From: Lingula anatina
Taxonomy: Eukaryota > Brachiopoda > Lingulata > Lingulida > Lingulidae
DNA length: 62,000 nt
NCBI RefSeq assembly: GCF_001039355.2
Contig: NW_019775633.1
Coordinates: 7,227-69,226, forward strand
Direction of reading: 5' to 3'
Part shown: positions 9,321-22,547 of the stretch, one piece after another
Layout of the letters: each line of letters opens with the position of its first letter
Numbering within the stretch: the first letter of the stretch is position 1
The notes under the pieces: generated by a model
Seen by the model: only the letters and a program-made list of their open reading frames with translations
Database searches by the model: none
What the model was told of the DNA's origin: nothing
Position numbers and translations under genes: made by a program

Positions 9321-11688
9321 GACCAGTTGGATTAGTCACCCCACATATGCACCAGATGTCTGTTGCAAATTACAGAGCCACAATCTTTGTCCTCTCTTCC
9401 ACCGAAAAATGTCCATATTGGTATCAGATAAAATTCACATGTCTGCTCTTCAACTGAACAGAAAAAAGAATAAGGAATTATTTTTCTTAGAAAGTTTGAG
9501 TCTTTATTTTTGTCCCTCTTACTGTACTCCATCCTGTATTTTAATCTGTTACCCAATATAGTTTCGGCTGTAATGTAATGAAGTTTTGACGCGGATTTTG
9601 AATTCATGCCTTCTTGAACACATCCAGACTCCGCTTATGACGGATAATTTTAACAAACCAACATGGAAAAAATCAGTTTATACACCTTTTATTATTAATC
9701 AAAATCATTTTACGTAATCGACATTACACGAAATTGCTAATGCAAACCATGCCTTTTCAGCGCTTATATATGTATCAGGTAAGTGGCAACTGTTACTCAC
9801 TATAAAAGATATATATTCAATTGAAGCCCATGACTTGCCCAATGCATGAATATTTGGAATAAGTCATTGAATTGCTTTGCTAAACCGACAAATATTTCAA
9901 GAGCGTTGGAACATAGTCAGTGTAACAAGGTGGATTTATTAATTTCCCAACGAGCTTATAGCCTAATGTTTAGTTTGCAAAATTCAGATAAACTAATGGA
10001 AAAATTCATGTTAAATAGAAATATTTTAGTATGGTTACACAATACAAGTTTGATTTTAACGCAGCTTTGACGTGAATTTTAAATTTATGCCTTATTGAAA
10101 ACATTAAGACTCCGTTTATGATTGATAATTTTAATAAACCAACATTGGGGAAATTCAACTTGCATACGTTTTTATTGTTCAAATAATTCTAAGATATCAC
10201 TCTTCACACACAAAACTTAGTTATTGTTTTAGTTTAATCCAACATATCAATCAAAATACACGCCCTTTTCTACATGTCTGCTGTCATTTTCGAAAATTTC
10301 ATCTCAAAACAAATCCGCAAATTAATGTTTTAAGGTAGACCACTCGAATTTCTGCTCAGGCCACTGCTTCCAGCACAACTGATATTCCCAGTACCATGCT
10401 TGGTAAATATATTGACTTGTTTCAGAAAAAACACTCCGTTTTCGCATTCTAAATGCCTTCGTAAATGGTAACGACTAAAATTTACCAGCCTCCATATCTA
10501 CCGGTATTGTAAGGGTGAATCGAAATTAAAAACTTGGACCTCAGAATTGACTCTATAGAAAGTCATTTTGTCTATATATTTGGATTGATCAATTGATTAA
10601 GGAAAACGTTGAATTTCACGGAAATTACGTTTTGGCCACATGAAGATCAAACTCTCATTTTGTCTTTCGTGAAATTAAGGAAGAAAATACGAAGAGTAGT
10701 AATCCTATAAGTTTTTTTCGAACACGTATCGTGTTGAAACTGAACAGTATATGAATGTTAAATGAAAAAAAAAATGTATCTGGTATGTGACAACTGTTAC
10801 ACGCTACGAAGATATATTCATCTAAAGCTGATACTTGCTCAATTTACACAGTAAGATACTAGTACATGTTTATTAAGAACAAGTCGTTTTGAATTGTTGA
10901 GATGTATACAGACAAACATTTGAAAACCTTCGATCATTGATAGTGCAACAAAGTGCATGTAAATTTAATTTATTGAAATGAATTTCCCAACGAGCTTACT
11001 GTCCTAATGTTTAGTTTACGTGGCAAATCTCCACATAACAGTCAATGGATATGTACTTACAGTGGAGTTATACTTACAGTGATTAACTGTATTTCCACTT
11101 ATTTCATCAACACAAAATTCACACTTGTTGTTCAAAGGCAATTTGAAAGTGCATATTCTGGGGAAAAAATTCCACATCGTCATAGGATTACAATTTTGGT
11201 AGAAATTTTAGAAACACTGAGAGAGTGGTTTACAATAACAAAAGCCATGCCCCAAAGTTCACAGAGAGGATGACTATTCGTGTTCAGGGTGCCAAGGACC
11301 AGTTGGATTAGTCACCCCACATATGCACCAGATGTCTGTTGTAAATTACAGATCCACAATCTTTGTCCTCTCTTCCACCGAAAAATGTTCATATTGGTAT
11401 CAGATAAAATTTACATGTCTGCTCTTTAACTCAACAGAAAAAAGAATAAAGAATTATTTTTCTTAGATCGTTTGAGTCTTTATTTTTGTACCTCTTACTG
11501 TACTCCACCCTGTATTTTAATCTGTTAGCCAATATAGTTTCGGCTGTAATGTAATGAAGTTTTGACGCGGATTTTGAATTCATGCCTTCTTGAACACATC
11601 CAGACTCCGCTTATGACCGATAATTTTAACAAACCAACATGGAAAAAATCAGTTTATGCACCTTTTATTATTAATCAAAATCATTTTA
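9321..11688 (+). repeat. Array of decayed Ig-stalk cassette copies
   Basis: This holds partial plus-strand copies of the 8.1-9.3 kb block. A 392-bp unit occurs at 9321-9712 and again at 11297-11688. A copy starting in the last bases of an Ig exon with its donor begins near 9768 and includes a stalk exon at about 10360-10402 lacking its 5' part. A third partial copy begins near 10778. None has a complete Ig exon, so these look like leftovers of tandem duplication within an intron of D. Confidence 0.75.
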
Positions 11689-11860
11689 AAATATCACTCT
11701 ACACATAAAACCTGGTAATTGCTAAACCTTCGAAAATATCAAAATAATTATATGGCCTTTTCTTACACGTCTGCTAGCATCATAGAAAACGTATCAGCAA
11801 ATGAACATTTTACGGTAGCGCCTGATTTGTCTCGTTTTCTGCTAAACACATTTTAGTGTC

Positions 11861-13419
11861 ACTCCATGTGTAGCCAGGTGTGTTACCTAATTACCACACA
11901 ACTCTCGAAACAATTGATGCATGCAGTTGCATGTTCTGTGGTCAGAAATGTGAGGGGTGGTCTTTTCGGCAATTTCTGCCCTTGTATAAAAACGCATGGG
12001 TTTGGTCAATCTTTGGAGTGTGTTTAGAGAAGCAACAAAGATATCGCTCTGAAACTTGACAGGTACCTCAGTGAAGATATGGTTCTAGAGCTAAGCAACG
12101 CATCTTACTATGGGATTCTTGCTCTCAGAGAAAATGGCCAGAAACGGACAGCCATTGCCAGGTAATTCAACATTTATCAGGAGCCGTTTGTAAAGTCCTC
12201 CAAAGAAATGCTGCAACAGGGGCATCTACTCCAATACCTTGACCAGGGTGTCCGCGTATCACACCAAGAAGACGGGATCGCCTTCTCGTTAAAGGACGCC
12301 GTGCCGGTCGTACAAAGACAACCAGTGTCCTCAGAAAAGATAGGCAGAATGTCATTCAAACGCCCGTTTCAAGGTCCCTCGTGAACAAGAGATTACTGCA
12401 AGCTGGTTATTTTGCACGAGGGCCAGTAGGGAAACCACTGTTAACAGCAGGTCATATACAGCGACGTCTGTAATGGGCTGGAGACCAAGTGCGTTTGCAG
12501 CCAAAACACTGGAATCACGTCGTTTTCAGTGATGAGGCCAGATATGGATATTTTAGGGTTGATGGTCGAATCCGTGTCCACCGACGTGTACGAGGGGCAT
12601 AAAACGATGATAGTGTACTGCCTAGAGTGCAAGCAGGGGATGGTAACGTCTCTGTTTGGGGAGTATTTCATGCCGGTGCCCAGAACCAGTTGGTTTTTCT
12701 AGGAGGCAACCTCAACCAGGGTTCCTACAGAGACATTCTACAGCAAACAATGCTTCGATTGGTAAGAGTCATCTTCAGGAACAACTTTCTGTACCACGAC
12801 GACTGCGCAACCCCACATCGAGGCCGCAGAATCACTGTTTTTCTTCAAAACCAATGGGTTCAGCAACTGCCCTGGCCTGCAAAGTCTCCAGATATGAACC
12901 CAATTGAAAATCTGTGGGCAAAAGTAACTCACAGAATTAATATCTATGGTCATCGGCCGGTAAATAGTGATGAACTGCGACAGGCAAATATCACTGCGTG
13001 GAATGATATCCCCATCCAAACTCTAAAAAGCGTGTCACAGGGTGCGTCATGTAGGATGAGGGCGCTGCAAGCGGCTGCTGGAGGTCATACCCGCCATTAC
13101 TGACTTTTCATGATTTACTGTATTGAGTTCTTTGCCTGTGTAACATATCACTGTGTGGAGGCTATCATTTTCTTTAATATCTTATCTTAAAGTTTATACT
13201 GACATCAAACTGTTGATATGGTTTTCTGGGGGTGTTCCTTTCTTTTGAATGGCATCTTATGTCATATTTGATATCATTGACCAAAATATCTCACAACAGA
13301 AGACTGGATGTTTTTATCACTCAGTGACATACTTTTTTAATGACTCAAGCCAAAAAAAAAATTAATCAGCACTCAAAAATAACAATGATAAAAATATTCC
13401 ATATTAAGTAGCAACCCTG
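11861..13419 (+). mobile_element. Tc1-like transposon 1 (left end missing, broken transposase)
   Basis: The right end carries the inverted repeat ending AACCCTG followed by TA (13420-13421), the same terminus as the copy at 14962. Similarity to that copy stops at about 11861, so about 100 bp of the left end is missing. The transposase region runs from about 12079 to 13103. The DDE residues are recognisable: FSDEAR near 12530, HDDCATPH near 12800 and SPDMNPIENLW near 12890. There are 34 residues between the second Asp and the Glu, the Tc1 spacing. The N-terminal half needs several frame changes and includes stops, so the element is dead. Confidence 0.9.
12627..13103 (+). pseudogene. Tc1-like transposase, C-terminal open segment
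   Basis: An open stretch of 158 codons covers the catalytic core, with YHDDCATPHRGRR and PDMNPIENLWAKVTHR. It lacks the N-terminal DNA-binding domain and the first catalytic Asp in frame. It is about 80-90 percent identical by eye to the minus-strand copy at 15277-15753. Confidence 0.85.
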
Positions 13420-13421
13420 TA

Positions 13422-14959
13422 GTTACTCTTGACATTCTAAATCAAATTAGGGCCGTAGTCCTATTTATGAAATTCCATGGAAATATATACATACTTATAT
13501 TGATTTTCTTCAAATAATGTTTTTTATGTTTTCCACATCTTTAATGCCCATGGCAAGGAGCAAACGTTTTTCCTTGGACAGTTTGAAAAAAATCTAAGAA
13601 ACAGCCTTAGGATTATTAGTGCACGGGTTTCAGCTAACACTAGCTAGGAAGAGACACTGTTCATTAACAAACTAAATCTGTTTCTGAGTTTTTCCACATC
13701 TTTGTTACCCACATAATATGTTTGTGGTGAGTAACTAAGATGTATTTTTGGGCATTTTGAGAAAATCCAATATGGCGTCCATACGCCATAGGAATACTTG
13801 TAGTAGTACAAAGTGTTGGAACTAATGCCAGCTAGGAAAAAGAAACATTATCCACTATCAAGTTCAGTTTGTTTTTTCAGTGTTTTACACATTATTGTTA
13901 CCCCGCGATACATATCTAGCAGGTAATAAAACCCCCTTTACACTGGAGGGTGTCCTTTCTGCGTCCTGGGTACCATAAGTGAAAGTGGCATTAATGTGGT
14001 CGTAATAAGGAGGCACAAGCATCGCTTTAGCTACAGAACGAATGCTCAATGATCGGTCAGTTGTCGGCACGTAAAGTATTTTTTTTACTCTCAAATGGGA
14101 CCGCACTACGGGACACAGGAAGGATGCCGTCCAGTGTAAAAGAGGGCTTAAGTGTGAATATTTGATCACATTGAGAGAATCCAAGTTAGCCGCCAGGGGC
14201 GGATCCAGGATTATTTGAAGGGGGGGGGGGGTCCGGAACGACAGTTTCAGATGCAAAGCCGACTATTGTCCCGTTGGTGTTGGGTACGGCGCGGGGCCTG
14301 CTCAAGGGCATCGAAAATTTGTTGGTGTTTTGGAAAGCAAACGGTGCCCTTTGGTACAGTTTAGAACTATGATTTAGCTGGCCAAAATTCACAACAAGAT
14401 ACAGTCACTGAGTTCAACTACTGCCAGAGAGACATTGGGCTCAATCTAAAATGAAATCTGTTTCTCGGTATTTTCCACATTCTTTTTTTTTAAACTTTGA
14501 AATGTATATCTAGTTTGTAACAAGTATTTGGACAAAACATGATGATGACCTTCATTTGCCTTTGTGAGTACCTATTAAATCCAATGTACTAGTTATGGGA
14601 AATGACGACCATCTTGAATGCCCCCCAAAATGATCACATATGTACATTTATTACCTATCAATTGTATCATATGTAGATAATGATATGAAATACACTGAAA
14701 ACCAAACTGTCATACCTGAAGTTAGCTTCATTTTATATGGAAGCCTATCTCTCTCATTTACTCCACCTCCTTATGGCAGCTATTTTCTTTTGTTCTGTTT
14801 ATTATATTTTTTTCAAAATGTAAAGGATACATTGTAAAAACAATATTTAGCTCCAATACACATTCCTAAGCTCGTAATTTGTCTCATTTTTTTCAACGCG
14901 TTTAGCTCCTAAGCACGTTAAGCTTCGAAGCATGTTACAACATGTACAGGCTTTAAATA
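13422..14959. other. Spacer between two inverted Tc1 elements
   Basis: No gene recognised. An imperfect motif around TTTCCACATCTTT recurs at about 13530, 13690 and 14468. A CAGGGGCGGATCCAGG motif at 14197-14212, followed by a G run, resembles a transposon terminus and the end of the MITE at 17218; no matching partner end was found. Confidence 0.5.
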
Positions 14960-14961
14960 TA

Positions 14962-16620
14962 CAGGGTTGCTACTTAATATGGAATATTTTTTATCATTGT
15001 TATTTTTGAGTGCTGATTAAAATTTTTTTGGCTTGAGTCATTAAAAAAGTATGTCACTGAGTGATAATAACATCCAGTCTTCTGTTGTAAGATATTTTGG
15101 TCAATAATATCAAATCTGACATAAGATGCCATTCAAAAGAAAGGAACACCCCCAGAAAGCCATATCAACAGTTTGATGTCAGTATAAACTTTAAGATAAG
15201 ATATTAAAGAAATGATAGCCTCCACACAGTGATATGTTACACAGGCAAAGAACTCAATACAGTAAATCATGAAAAGTCAGTAATTGCGGGTATGACCTCC
15301 AGCAGCCGCTTGCAGCGCCCTCATCCTACATGGCATACCCTGTGAGACGTTTTTTAGAGTTTGGGTGGGGGTATCATTCCACGCAGTGATATTTGCCTGT
15401 CGCAGTTCATCACTATTTACCGGCCGAGAACCATAGCTATTAATTCTGTGAGTTACTTCCGCCCACAGATTTTCAATAGGGTTCATATCTGGAGAGTTTG
15501 CAGGCCAAGGCAGTTGCTGAACCCATTGGTTTTGAAGAAAAACAGTGATTCTGCGACCTCGATGTGGGGTTGCGCAGTTGTCTTGGTACACAAAGTTGTT
15601 CCTGAAGATGACTCTTACCAATCGAAGCATTATTTGCTGTAGAATGTCTCTGTAGGAAGCCTGGATGAGGTTGCCTCCTAGAAAAACCAACTGGTTCAGG
15701 GTACCGACATGAAATGCTCCCCAAACAGAGACGTTACCATCCCCTGCTTGCACCCTAGGCAGTACACAATCATCGTTTTATGCCCCTCGTACACGTCGGT
15801 GGACACGGATTCGACGATCAACCCTAAAACATCCATACCTGGCCTCATCACTGAAAACGACGTGATTCCAGTGTTTTGGCTGCAAACGCACGTGATCCCC
15901 AGCCTATTGCAGACGTCGCTGTATATGACCTGCTGTTAACAGTGGTTTCCCTACTGGCCTTCGTGCAAAATAACCAGCTTGCAGTAATCTCTTGTTCACG
16001 AGGGACCTTGAAACGGGCGTTTGAATGACATTCTGCCTCTCTTTTCTGAGGACACTGGTTGTCTTTGTACGACCAGCGTGGCGTCCTCTAAGGAGAAGGC
16101 GATCCTGCCTTTTTGGTGTGATACGCGGACACTCTGGTCGAGGTATTGGAGTAGGTGCCCCTGTTGCAGCATTTATTTGGAGGACTTCACAAACGGTTCC
16201 TGATAAATGTTGAATTACCTGGTAATGGCTGTCCGTTTCTGGCCATTTTCTCTGAGAGCAAGAATCCCATAGTAAGCTGCATTGCTTAGCTGTCGAACCA
16301 TATCTTCACTAAGGTGCCTGTCATGTTTCAAAGCGATCCCTTTGTTGCTTCTCTAAATACACTCCAAGGATTGACCAAACCCATGCGTTTTTATACAAGG
16401 GCAGAAATTGCCGAAAAGACCACCCCTCACATTTCTGGCCACAGAACATGCAACTGCATGCATCAATTGTTTCGAGAGTTGTGTGATAATTAGGTAACAC
16501 ACCTGGCTACACATGGAGTTATACCTCAGCTTTGGATTTAAAGTAGTTAGAGAGAAATTAAATATTTTGTTGAAAATTTACTCGCCAAAAAGTAATATTC
16601 CATATTAAGCGGTAACCCTG
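14962..16620 (-). mobile_element. Tc1-like transposon 2 (both ends present, broken transposase)
   Basis: Starts CAGGGTTGCTACTTAATATG and ends with the inverted counterpart CATATTAAGCGGTAACCCTG, flanked by TA at 14960-14961 and 16621-16622 as expected for Tc1/mariner target duplications. The 1659-bp element codes on minus for the same transposase as element 1, again with frame breaks in the N-terminal half. The longest open part is 15753-15277. Confidence 0.92.
15277..15753 (-). pseudogene. Tc1-like transposase, C-terminal open segment
   Basis: The catalytic core has YQDNCATPH and SPDMNPIENLWAEVTHR at DD34E spacing. The remaining part to about 16305 is frameshifted. Confidence 0.85.
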
Positions 16621-16785
16621 TATGTTGGATATGTATGTTTATCTTTTAGGTGCACATGCACTCTTGCTCAAAATGTTTGGTACACGGAAATTTTGGGAGG
16701 CATTTCGCCCTGTTTCCTTCGTCATATTGTTATAACCAAAATTATATCATTTATATTGCTAAAGATGTGAAGCTGGGATCACATT

Positions 16786-17215
16786 ACAAAAAAAAAAAAA
16801 AAAAATTAATAAAACTAGAAAGGGTGCAGCGATCTGCCACAAGACATATTCTGGGTAACCAAAGGAATTATAAACACAGACTGATTGCTTTAAACATGCT
16901 GCCTTTACCTTATAAGGGAGAAGTTTTAGACGTAACCTTCCTGCATAGTTGTTTTATTGAAAGGGCTGACCTTGATCATACGAAGTATTTGTATTTTAGA
17001 GAAAGAAGGGGAGATCATTTTATCATACATAGTGCCAACTTCTGTAGAACAGGAACGTTTTGCCGGTCAATCGTGTTGTTCCCATCTGGAACGCCCTTCC
17101 CATTTGCACACGTTCAGGGGTTGGCAGGTCAATGTTTAGACGATCCGTCAGAGAGCACTACACCCACATCTGCATATGCAACCAGCTGGTGTCGTATTAC
17201 CGCATCAGTAGGGTG
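16786..17215 (+). mobile_element. LINE C-terminal fragment
   Basis: After an A-rich tract the plus strand reads LIKLERVQRSATRHILGNQR, then NMLPLPYKGEVLDVTFLHSC and, after a frameshift, NRVVPIWNALPICTRSG. These are typical of the region after the reverse transcriptase in non-LTR elements. It is truncated at both ends. Confidence 0.75.
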
Positions 17216-17217
17216 CG

Positions 17218-17385
17218 CAGAGGCGGATCCAGAGATAGTTTCTGACAGTCTTCCAAATTATCATTGTTGATCCATCCTCCATTTTTGACCGTCTTCCGAT
17301 AGAAAAAATTAGATACCCGTCAATGTAAATCTGAAAATCTGACCGTCTTCCGGAAGACCCAGAAGACGGCCTCAATCCGCCCCTG
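17218..17385. mobile_element. 168-bp MITE with 5-bp target duplication
   Basis: Begins CAGAGGCGGATCCAGAG and ends CTCAATCCGCCCCTG, imperfect inverted termini. GTGCG flanks it at 17213-17217 and 17386-17390. It contains two copies of a GACCGTCTTCCG motif. The ends resemble hAT-type elements; a 5-bp duplication would fit the hAT5 group, which is an inference. Confidence 0.7.
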
Positions 17386-17390
17386 GTGCG

Positions 17391-19988
17391 GCATTGTTTC
17401 AGTAATCGGTAGACACAGTAACTAATATGTAAATCCCCGCCAAAACTGACAGATCATGACAAACGCACCCCACCCCATCCCACCGGCACTGTACCAAAAC
17501 TCTGTGACATATTTCACACACCCCAGGCACTCCTATCAAAATCAACGGAGAGCGACTGAATGAAAAGTGTTCATAGTACACTTACATGTTACTTAATGTC
17601 ACGCCAATTGTGCAGTGAATATTGTGCAGTGACTCCTTTTTCGTACCAAGTTATTTTGGGCAATAGTGTACAAGTCACGGTCACCTTATTAGTCTGCCAT
17701 ATATATCTACCTATAACAAGGTACCTTGAACTATGAACATCATTAACGTTGCTCAATAACATATACAGCTGAACTTTACCTTCCTTGTGTTAGCTGACCT
17801 TGCGAGGAAGTTTATTAGAATGTATTTCTGAAAAAACAAGTGGGGGGAAATACACTAGTTTACTATAGACAGCAAACAACTATCACTTTTATTTCAAACC
17901 ACTTTTTTCAAATTTTGATAATGTTCGTAACAGTAAAGATGTCTATTTAATCTTTTCCGGAAGTTATGAACAGTTGACCATGAGGATGATAGTGGGATAT
18001 TCAGTATAATAGCTCATTCAAGCTTTCATCACATGCTGGTTATTTCGGTAACGATGGCCAGGCATAGACAAGGACACACATTGAAAAGCATTGTAGGTGT
18101 TGCTATGGATGCTAGTTACTAAGTGCTCCAAGTAAACCCGAACCTGTGAAAAGAGACTTTAACAGAGTATAGCCACCAATTGAGGTCACGTGGTCTAAAG
18201 ACAAGCTCAGATATCAGAATAATAGCTATAACTGCTGTTGTTGTGGTAAAACCGAATATATTATATTTCTATGAGTTATTCACCATGTTTTTATTGTGAA
18301 ATATAGATCTCATACGAAGAGTTATCATCCCTTTAAGAGATAAAGTGACCAGAAGGGTATTGCTTTGTAAACAAGGTACACGCATCTAATTGCCGAAACA
18401 TTTAGAAATTGTAGAATGTACCTTCACTTCAGTATTTTAATTGTTGAGGTTTTAATTGTTAAAAAAATTCCAAGGAAAAAAGGTCACAATAAGGTTACGC
18501 ATGCGTATGACGTAGTGTAAGGAGTAAAGTGTGGAAGCGAACAGTTCGGTGTTGCGTTCTCCCCAGGCTTCGAGCCTGTAAACGTAATGACAGGCATCCT
18601 CTTGAGGCTACAGTGTGGAGATTCCTATTGATGGCGTTATGACCCGATCATATACACTGTACATGTAAATGTTAAATGAGACTCATTAAATAAGCTGTAT
18701 ACGGTCCCCACTTGTTGGCGTGTAACTCACGAAAAACGACTTCATTCGCTGTTTTACCCTCTATTCGATTCAAGATCGCAGCTAGCTTTCCCAGCTCTGT
18801 GAAGTTACGTGTACTCTTCCATGATAATTTATTGTGTTTAATAACACATTTTCCAAACTCTTTGAATATGAAGCAAAAATACCATGTATACTATAAACGT
18901 AGAGCGCGCACACAAGAGACGATTTCATGTCGACTCAGGATCGCAGCGTGCTTTCCCAACTCAGAGAAGTAAAGTGCACTCTTTCTTGAAAATCCATGAT
19001 TGTGTTTAATGTAACATTTTCCACAATTTATGAATATAAAGCAAAATACGATACATATTCTTAGCAGAAAGCGTACTCCCAAGATTGTCACCATGTTGCT
19101 CATGTCCCAATGTTGTTACCCAGTATCATGGACGTGCAGATATATTTCTTGAGTAATAAAGCATTAGTTGAAAAACCCTTGTACATGTTCTTGTATTCCT
19201 ATGCCGTACGGCGGTCATCTTGGATTTTCCAAGGAAGGTAGTTTGTTATCTAATATATATGCATAATATGGGTATTGAGGATATGGAAAACGCTGAAAAA
19301 ATACCTTATCTGATAAAAATCAATATAGGTATGTATATATTCCTATTCAATTAAAAAATTGTCGACCATTTTGGACTTTTGACCAAACGGGTCTAGAACG
19401 ATTTACATGTAGTATGTCAAAAGGTTAGCACATGCAAAATTCTTAAGTGCTTTCATCCACAGTGTCACAACTTAGGCATTTTTTACCCTAAAAAAAATCA
19501 GACACTTTTGTTACCGAAAATAAGTTGCGACAGGTATTTTTTAGAATTGAAACCCTTTTCGAGGAATGGCTGATTGCTTAAATCTACAGTATATTACTGT
19601 ATACCTTATTGAAATATAAATAAAAATACATAAATAAAAAGGTGTCCAATTCATCTGCTGTGTGCTCAGAATGGGCTATATTGGTGTCCAGATTATTTGC
19701 CCATAAAACCCGTCTGATTAAAAACCGCATGTGCAATGCCCTTGCTATGTATGTAGAAACAATCGGCCGGAAAAGTAATCTATGTACAGCGTTAAAGGTT
19801 TGCGATGTGGTTGGGAGATGACCGGATTTTTTTCTGTCTTTAAATTCATTAACTGTGTAATTAGCCATCTGTTGCACATGACTACCATACTCTACTGTAG
19901 ATTAGGATCAAACCATTGCATAAAATATCGTAGAATTTTTCATTTGTTGTATAACCTTTCTTTCATTATTTTTGTTTGATCAAAAAGA
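17391..19988. other. No gene recognised
   Basis: Probably part of a long intron of D. No coding similarity was seen. It includes a two-copy tandem repeat at about 18715-19085. Confidence 0.45.
18715..19085 (+). repeat. Two tandem copies of a roughly 185-bp repeat
   Basis: About 18715-18900 and about 18901-19085 share blocks such as GATCGCAG..GCTTTCCCA, ATTGTGTTTAAT and GAATAT.AAGCAAAA in the same order. Confidence 0.65.
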
Positions 19989-20347
19989 ACATCCTCCGAG
20001 AGTGAATGCTCCAGTTACCAAAAACATCTTTACCGGGGATCCATTTTGCCTGTGGTGTAACCTTACCGTTCATCAAGACTTGTCTGCCGGATTTAACATC
20101 AGATGGTTTAGAAACGGATTCCAGTGGTGTGTTACTTCTGTAGCATTGCAAAACTCGACAGGGAGTGAATGTGTGAACAGAAACATTTCCATAGACAATG
20201 TGTACAACCCAGCTGGTACTCAAGATTTTCAACTGACTATTCCAAATGCGACATTAATTGACAGTGGAAACCACAGCTGCTCGATCGTCATCAGTAGGAC
20301 GATTGTAACCATACGTCCAAATACATATACGCTTATATATGTATCAG
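19989..20347 (+). CDS. Ig exon, probably a second Ig domain of gene D
   Basis: An open phase 1-1 exon with LWCNLTVHQDLSAGFNIRWF, FQWC, SECVN and DSGNHSC, closest to the Ig exons of A and at 8086. Donor is GTAAGA at 20348. The acceptor (ATCAAAAAG) has a weak pyrimidine tract, so the 5' border is less sure. No transmembrane exon follows until 32986, so it is either an ectodomain exon of D or an orphan. Confidence 0.65.
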
Positions 20348-20467
20348 GTAAGACAAATGTTACGGCATAAAAGAGATACATATTAGTAACTCGTACGTTG
20401 GCCCATTGATAATTTAAACAGCAAGAGCAGTAATGGCATATGAATTTCATCACCCTCCAATTACATG

Positions 20468-22514
20468 CTAAGCCTCGGTTACAACCGGACACACGAATTT
20501 TAGGAACGTGCGGCCCCTGCGAATTTTGGGTGCAGTGGAGGCCGTGGAGTTCGTAGAGGTAGAGGAAAGTTTGCAATGGAAAGGCGCAAGTCTGCCTTGC
20601 GAGTAGCAGGGTCATCGTGAGAAGCAGGGACGCTAATTGCAAGGTGCGATGTACTCATTTCTTGAGATTGTCTTGCTACCTGCGTACGTGGCACGCACTC
20701 ACCATTTATGAAGAGAATGCTACGCACGGCGAAAGTGATTTCCTTTTGCTTCACACTTGCCTTACCCGCTTGTACGTCAGTTTTGCCTCCTGTTCTCCCC
20801 TTCTTTCTTTTTCCTCCTTCCTTCTTTTCTGCCCTCTAAGCTTCTTTCCCTTGCCGTTTGGTGGCAAATTAGAAGCTTAATTGAGCAAATTTCGAAATTT
20901 TTGAAATGTTGTACAAGGGGCACAAGCGACGTAATTTGTCGAGACACGAGCGTGCATCCTGAGCACGCCTTTTATACTCCTGGCGTAGGGGCGACGCACT
21001 TCCGGCTTGCTTTCGACTTTGTTCGTTAGCTTTGAGGGCGTGCGTCGTACACGCAAAGGGCACTTGCTCCTTCATTTTTTACAACGTGCGTCTTGGACCA
21101 CGCACGACTTACATGTACTTCATCCCCAGAAATGCACTTCATGACGTCACGCCTAGTCCATTGCGCATGCGTGCGTTTTTAATGAGTTGCTAGATTGCCA
21201 TAGGAAAATGAATGGGTTCGCGATTCGTGGGTATTTCGTGAGAATTGACAAAGTAACGGCATGATGCTGATAGACAGAAACGCTGTGCTATGCTTCAAGC
21301 AACTCCTGACCAAATATCGCTGTTTTTTTTTTTTTTTTAAATCCTGTTGTACACACGTACTTAGAAGTTTGCCGTATATTGCCTAGCCTACCCTCAGCAA
21401 AACGCAAATATTTTCAGTAATAGTGATTTTAGACGGTAAATTCATTCAGAAACAAAGGCAAATTAATTCGTTGCCGATAGCACCAGCAGATAGCAGCAAC
21501 ATACAGAGTCTGATGAAAAACTTTCATGGCAATTGAATATTTTTTACCACTGTACAATGGAGTCCAAAAAGAGCACTTGTCACAAATGTAAAACTGCCCA
21601 GTGCAAGGCCAAGAATTTAATCAGTATTTTCTATCATATTATCAGATTCTACATAAATTGACTGACCATATCACTACTCAGTATTTAACTAATCTCTTAA
21701 TCCAAAATTCCTATCATCATTTAATAATTATGCAAAATTCTTCTTTCAGATTGCTATTTATTTAAATTTTGAATGCTGCAACTGTTCCAAAATAATCTTG
21801 TAGTAAAGGAAAAATGCAAATATGAAGTGGAAGACCAATTTTACCCACATTATTCAATTATTTGAATATAAAAAGAATAAGATCACGATTTAACAAATTA
21901 AAATAATCTTTCATGAACTCTTTCATGAATAACATATTAAACAAAAATAAAAGTTATAAATCAGTGGTAATGGCTTATGCTGGAATATATGACCTCTGCA
22001 CATCATCAGTACCTGACTTGGTACAGTATAGTTACTACTTGGATACAGAGTTAGATTTAATAATGTAACAGTAAGAACAATATATATTATAATAATAAAC
22101 TTCTCTGCACATATCAGACGCTTGTTACCATGAACGAACACTACTTGACAATGGGCTGAGCACTTATCACAGAGTCTGTGTGCGATGCCATTGTTGTGCT
22201 GTGATTGGTTAGTTGAGTCACGTGAAGCCCTACTGTTGCGCCCTCGCGTATCGCGTGAATGCTGCACATTTCTGGCCATGGCGTACTTCTTGCGAACACC
22301 TTGCGAGTGGAGCAAGTTACGTTTGCGGCCTCGCTGTTCGCAGATTATTCGTAGAATCTTTTGGACATGTCCAGCATCCTCCTTACGTGCTAACGGACTG
22401 TCTGCGAACTTCAAATTTCGACAGAAGAACTTGCGCGACACGTGAGATTCTACGCGAAATTTGGACGTAAACAGGTAAAAGGGCCCCTTCGGCCGGTTGT
22501 GATCGAGGCTTTAA
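20468..22514. mobile_element. CpG-rich non-autonomous DNA element with inverted ends
   Basis: The left end AAGCCTCGGTTACAACCGG and the right end, in reverse AAGCCTCGATCACAACCGG, are near-perfect inverted termini. The interior has many CpG and GTGCGT/ACGCAC words, unlike the surrounding AT-rich DNA. The part at 20550-21100 recurs at 49868-50470. No transposase frame was recognised. Confidence 0.65.
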
Positions 22515-22547
22515 GGGTGTAGCAAAAGGGAACTACTTCCTTCTAGT

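Noticed and set aside
12738-13019. Minus-strand frame in Tc1 element 1
   Set aside because: Antisense shadow of the transposase. The same shadow occurs in element 2 on the other strand.
20229-20642. 137-codon minus frame as a gene
   Set aside because: Its start is the antisense of the Ig exon and the rest lies in a mobile element.
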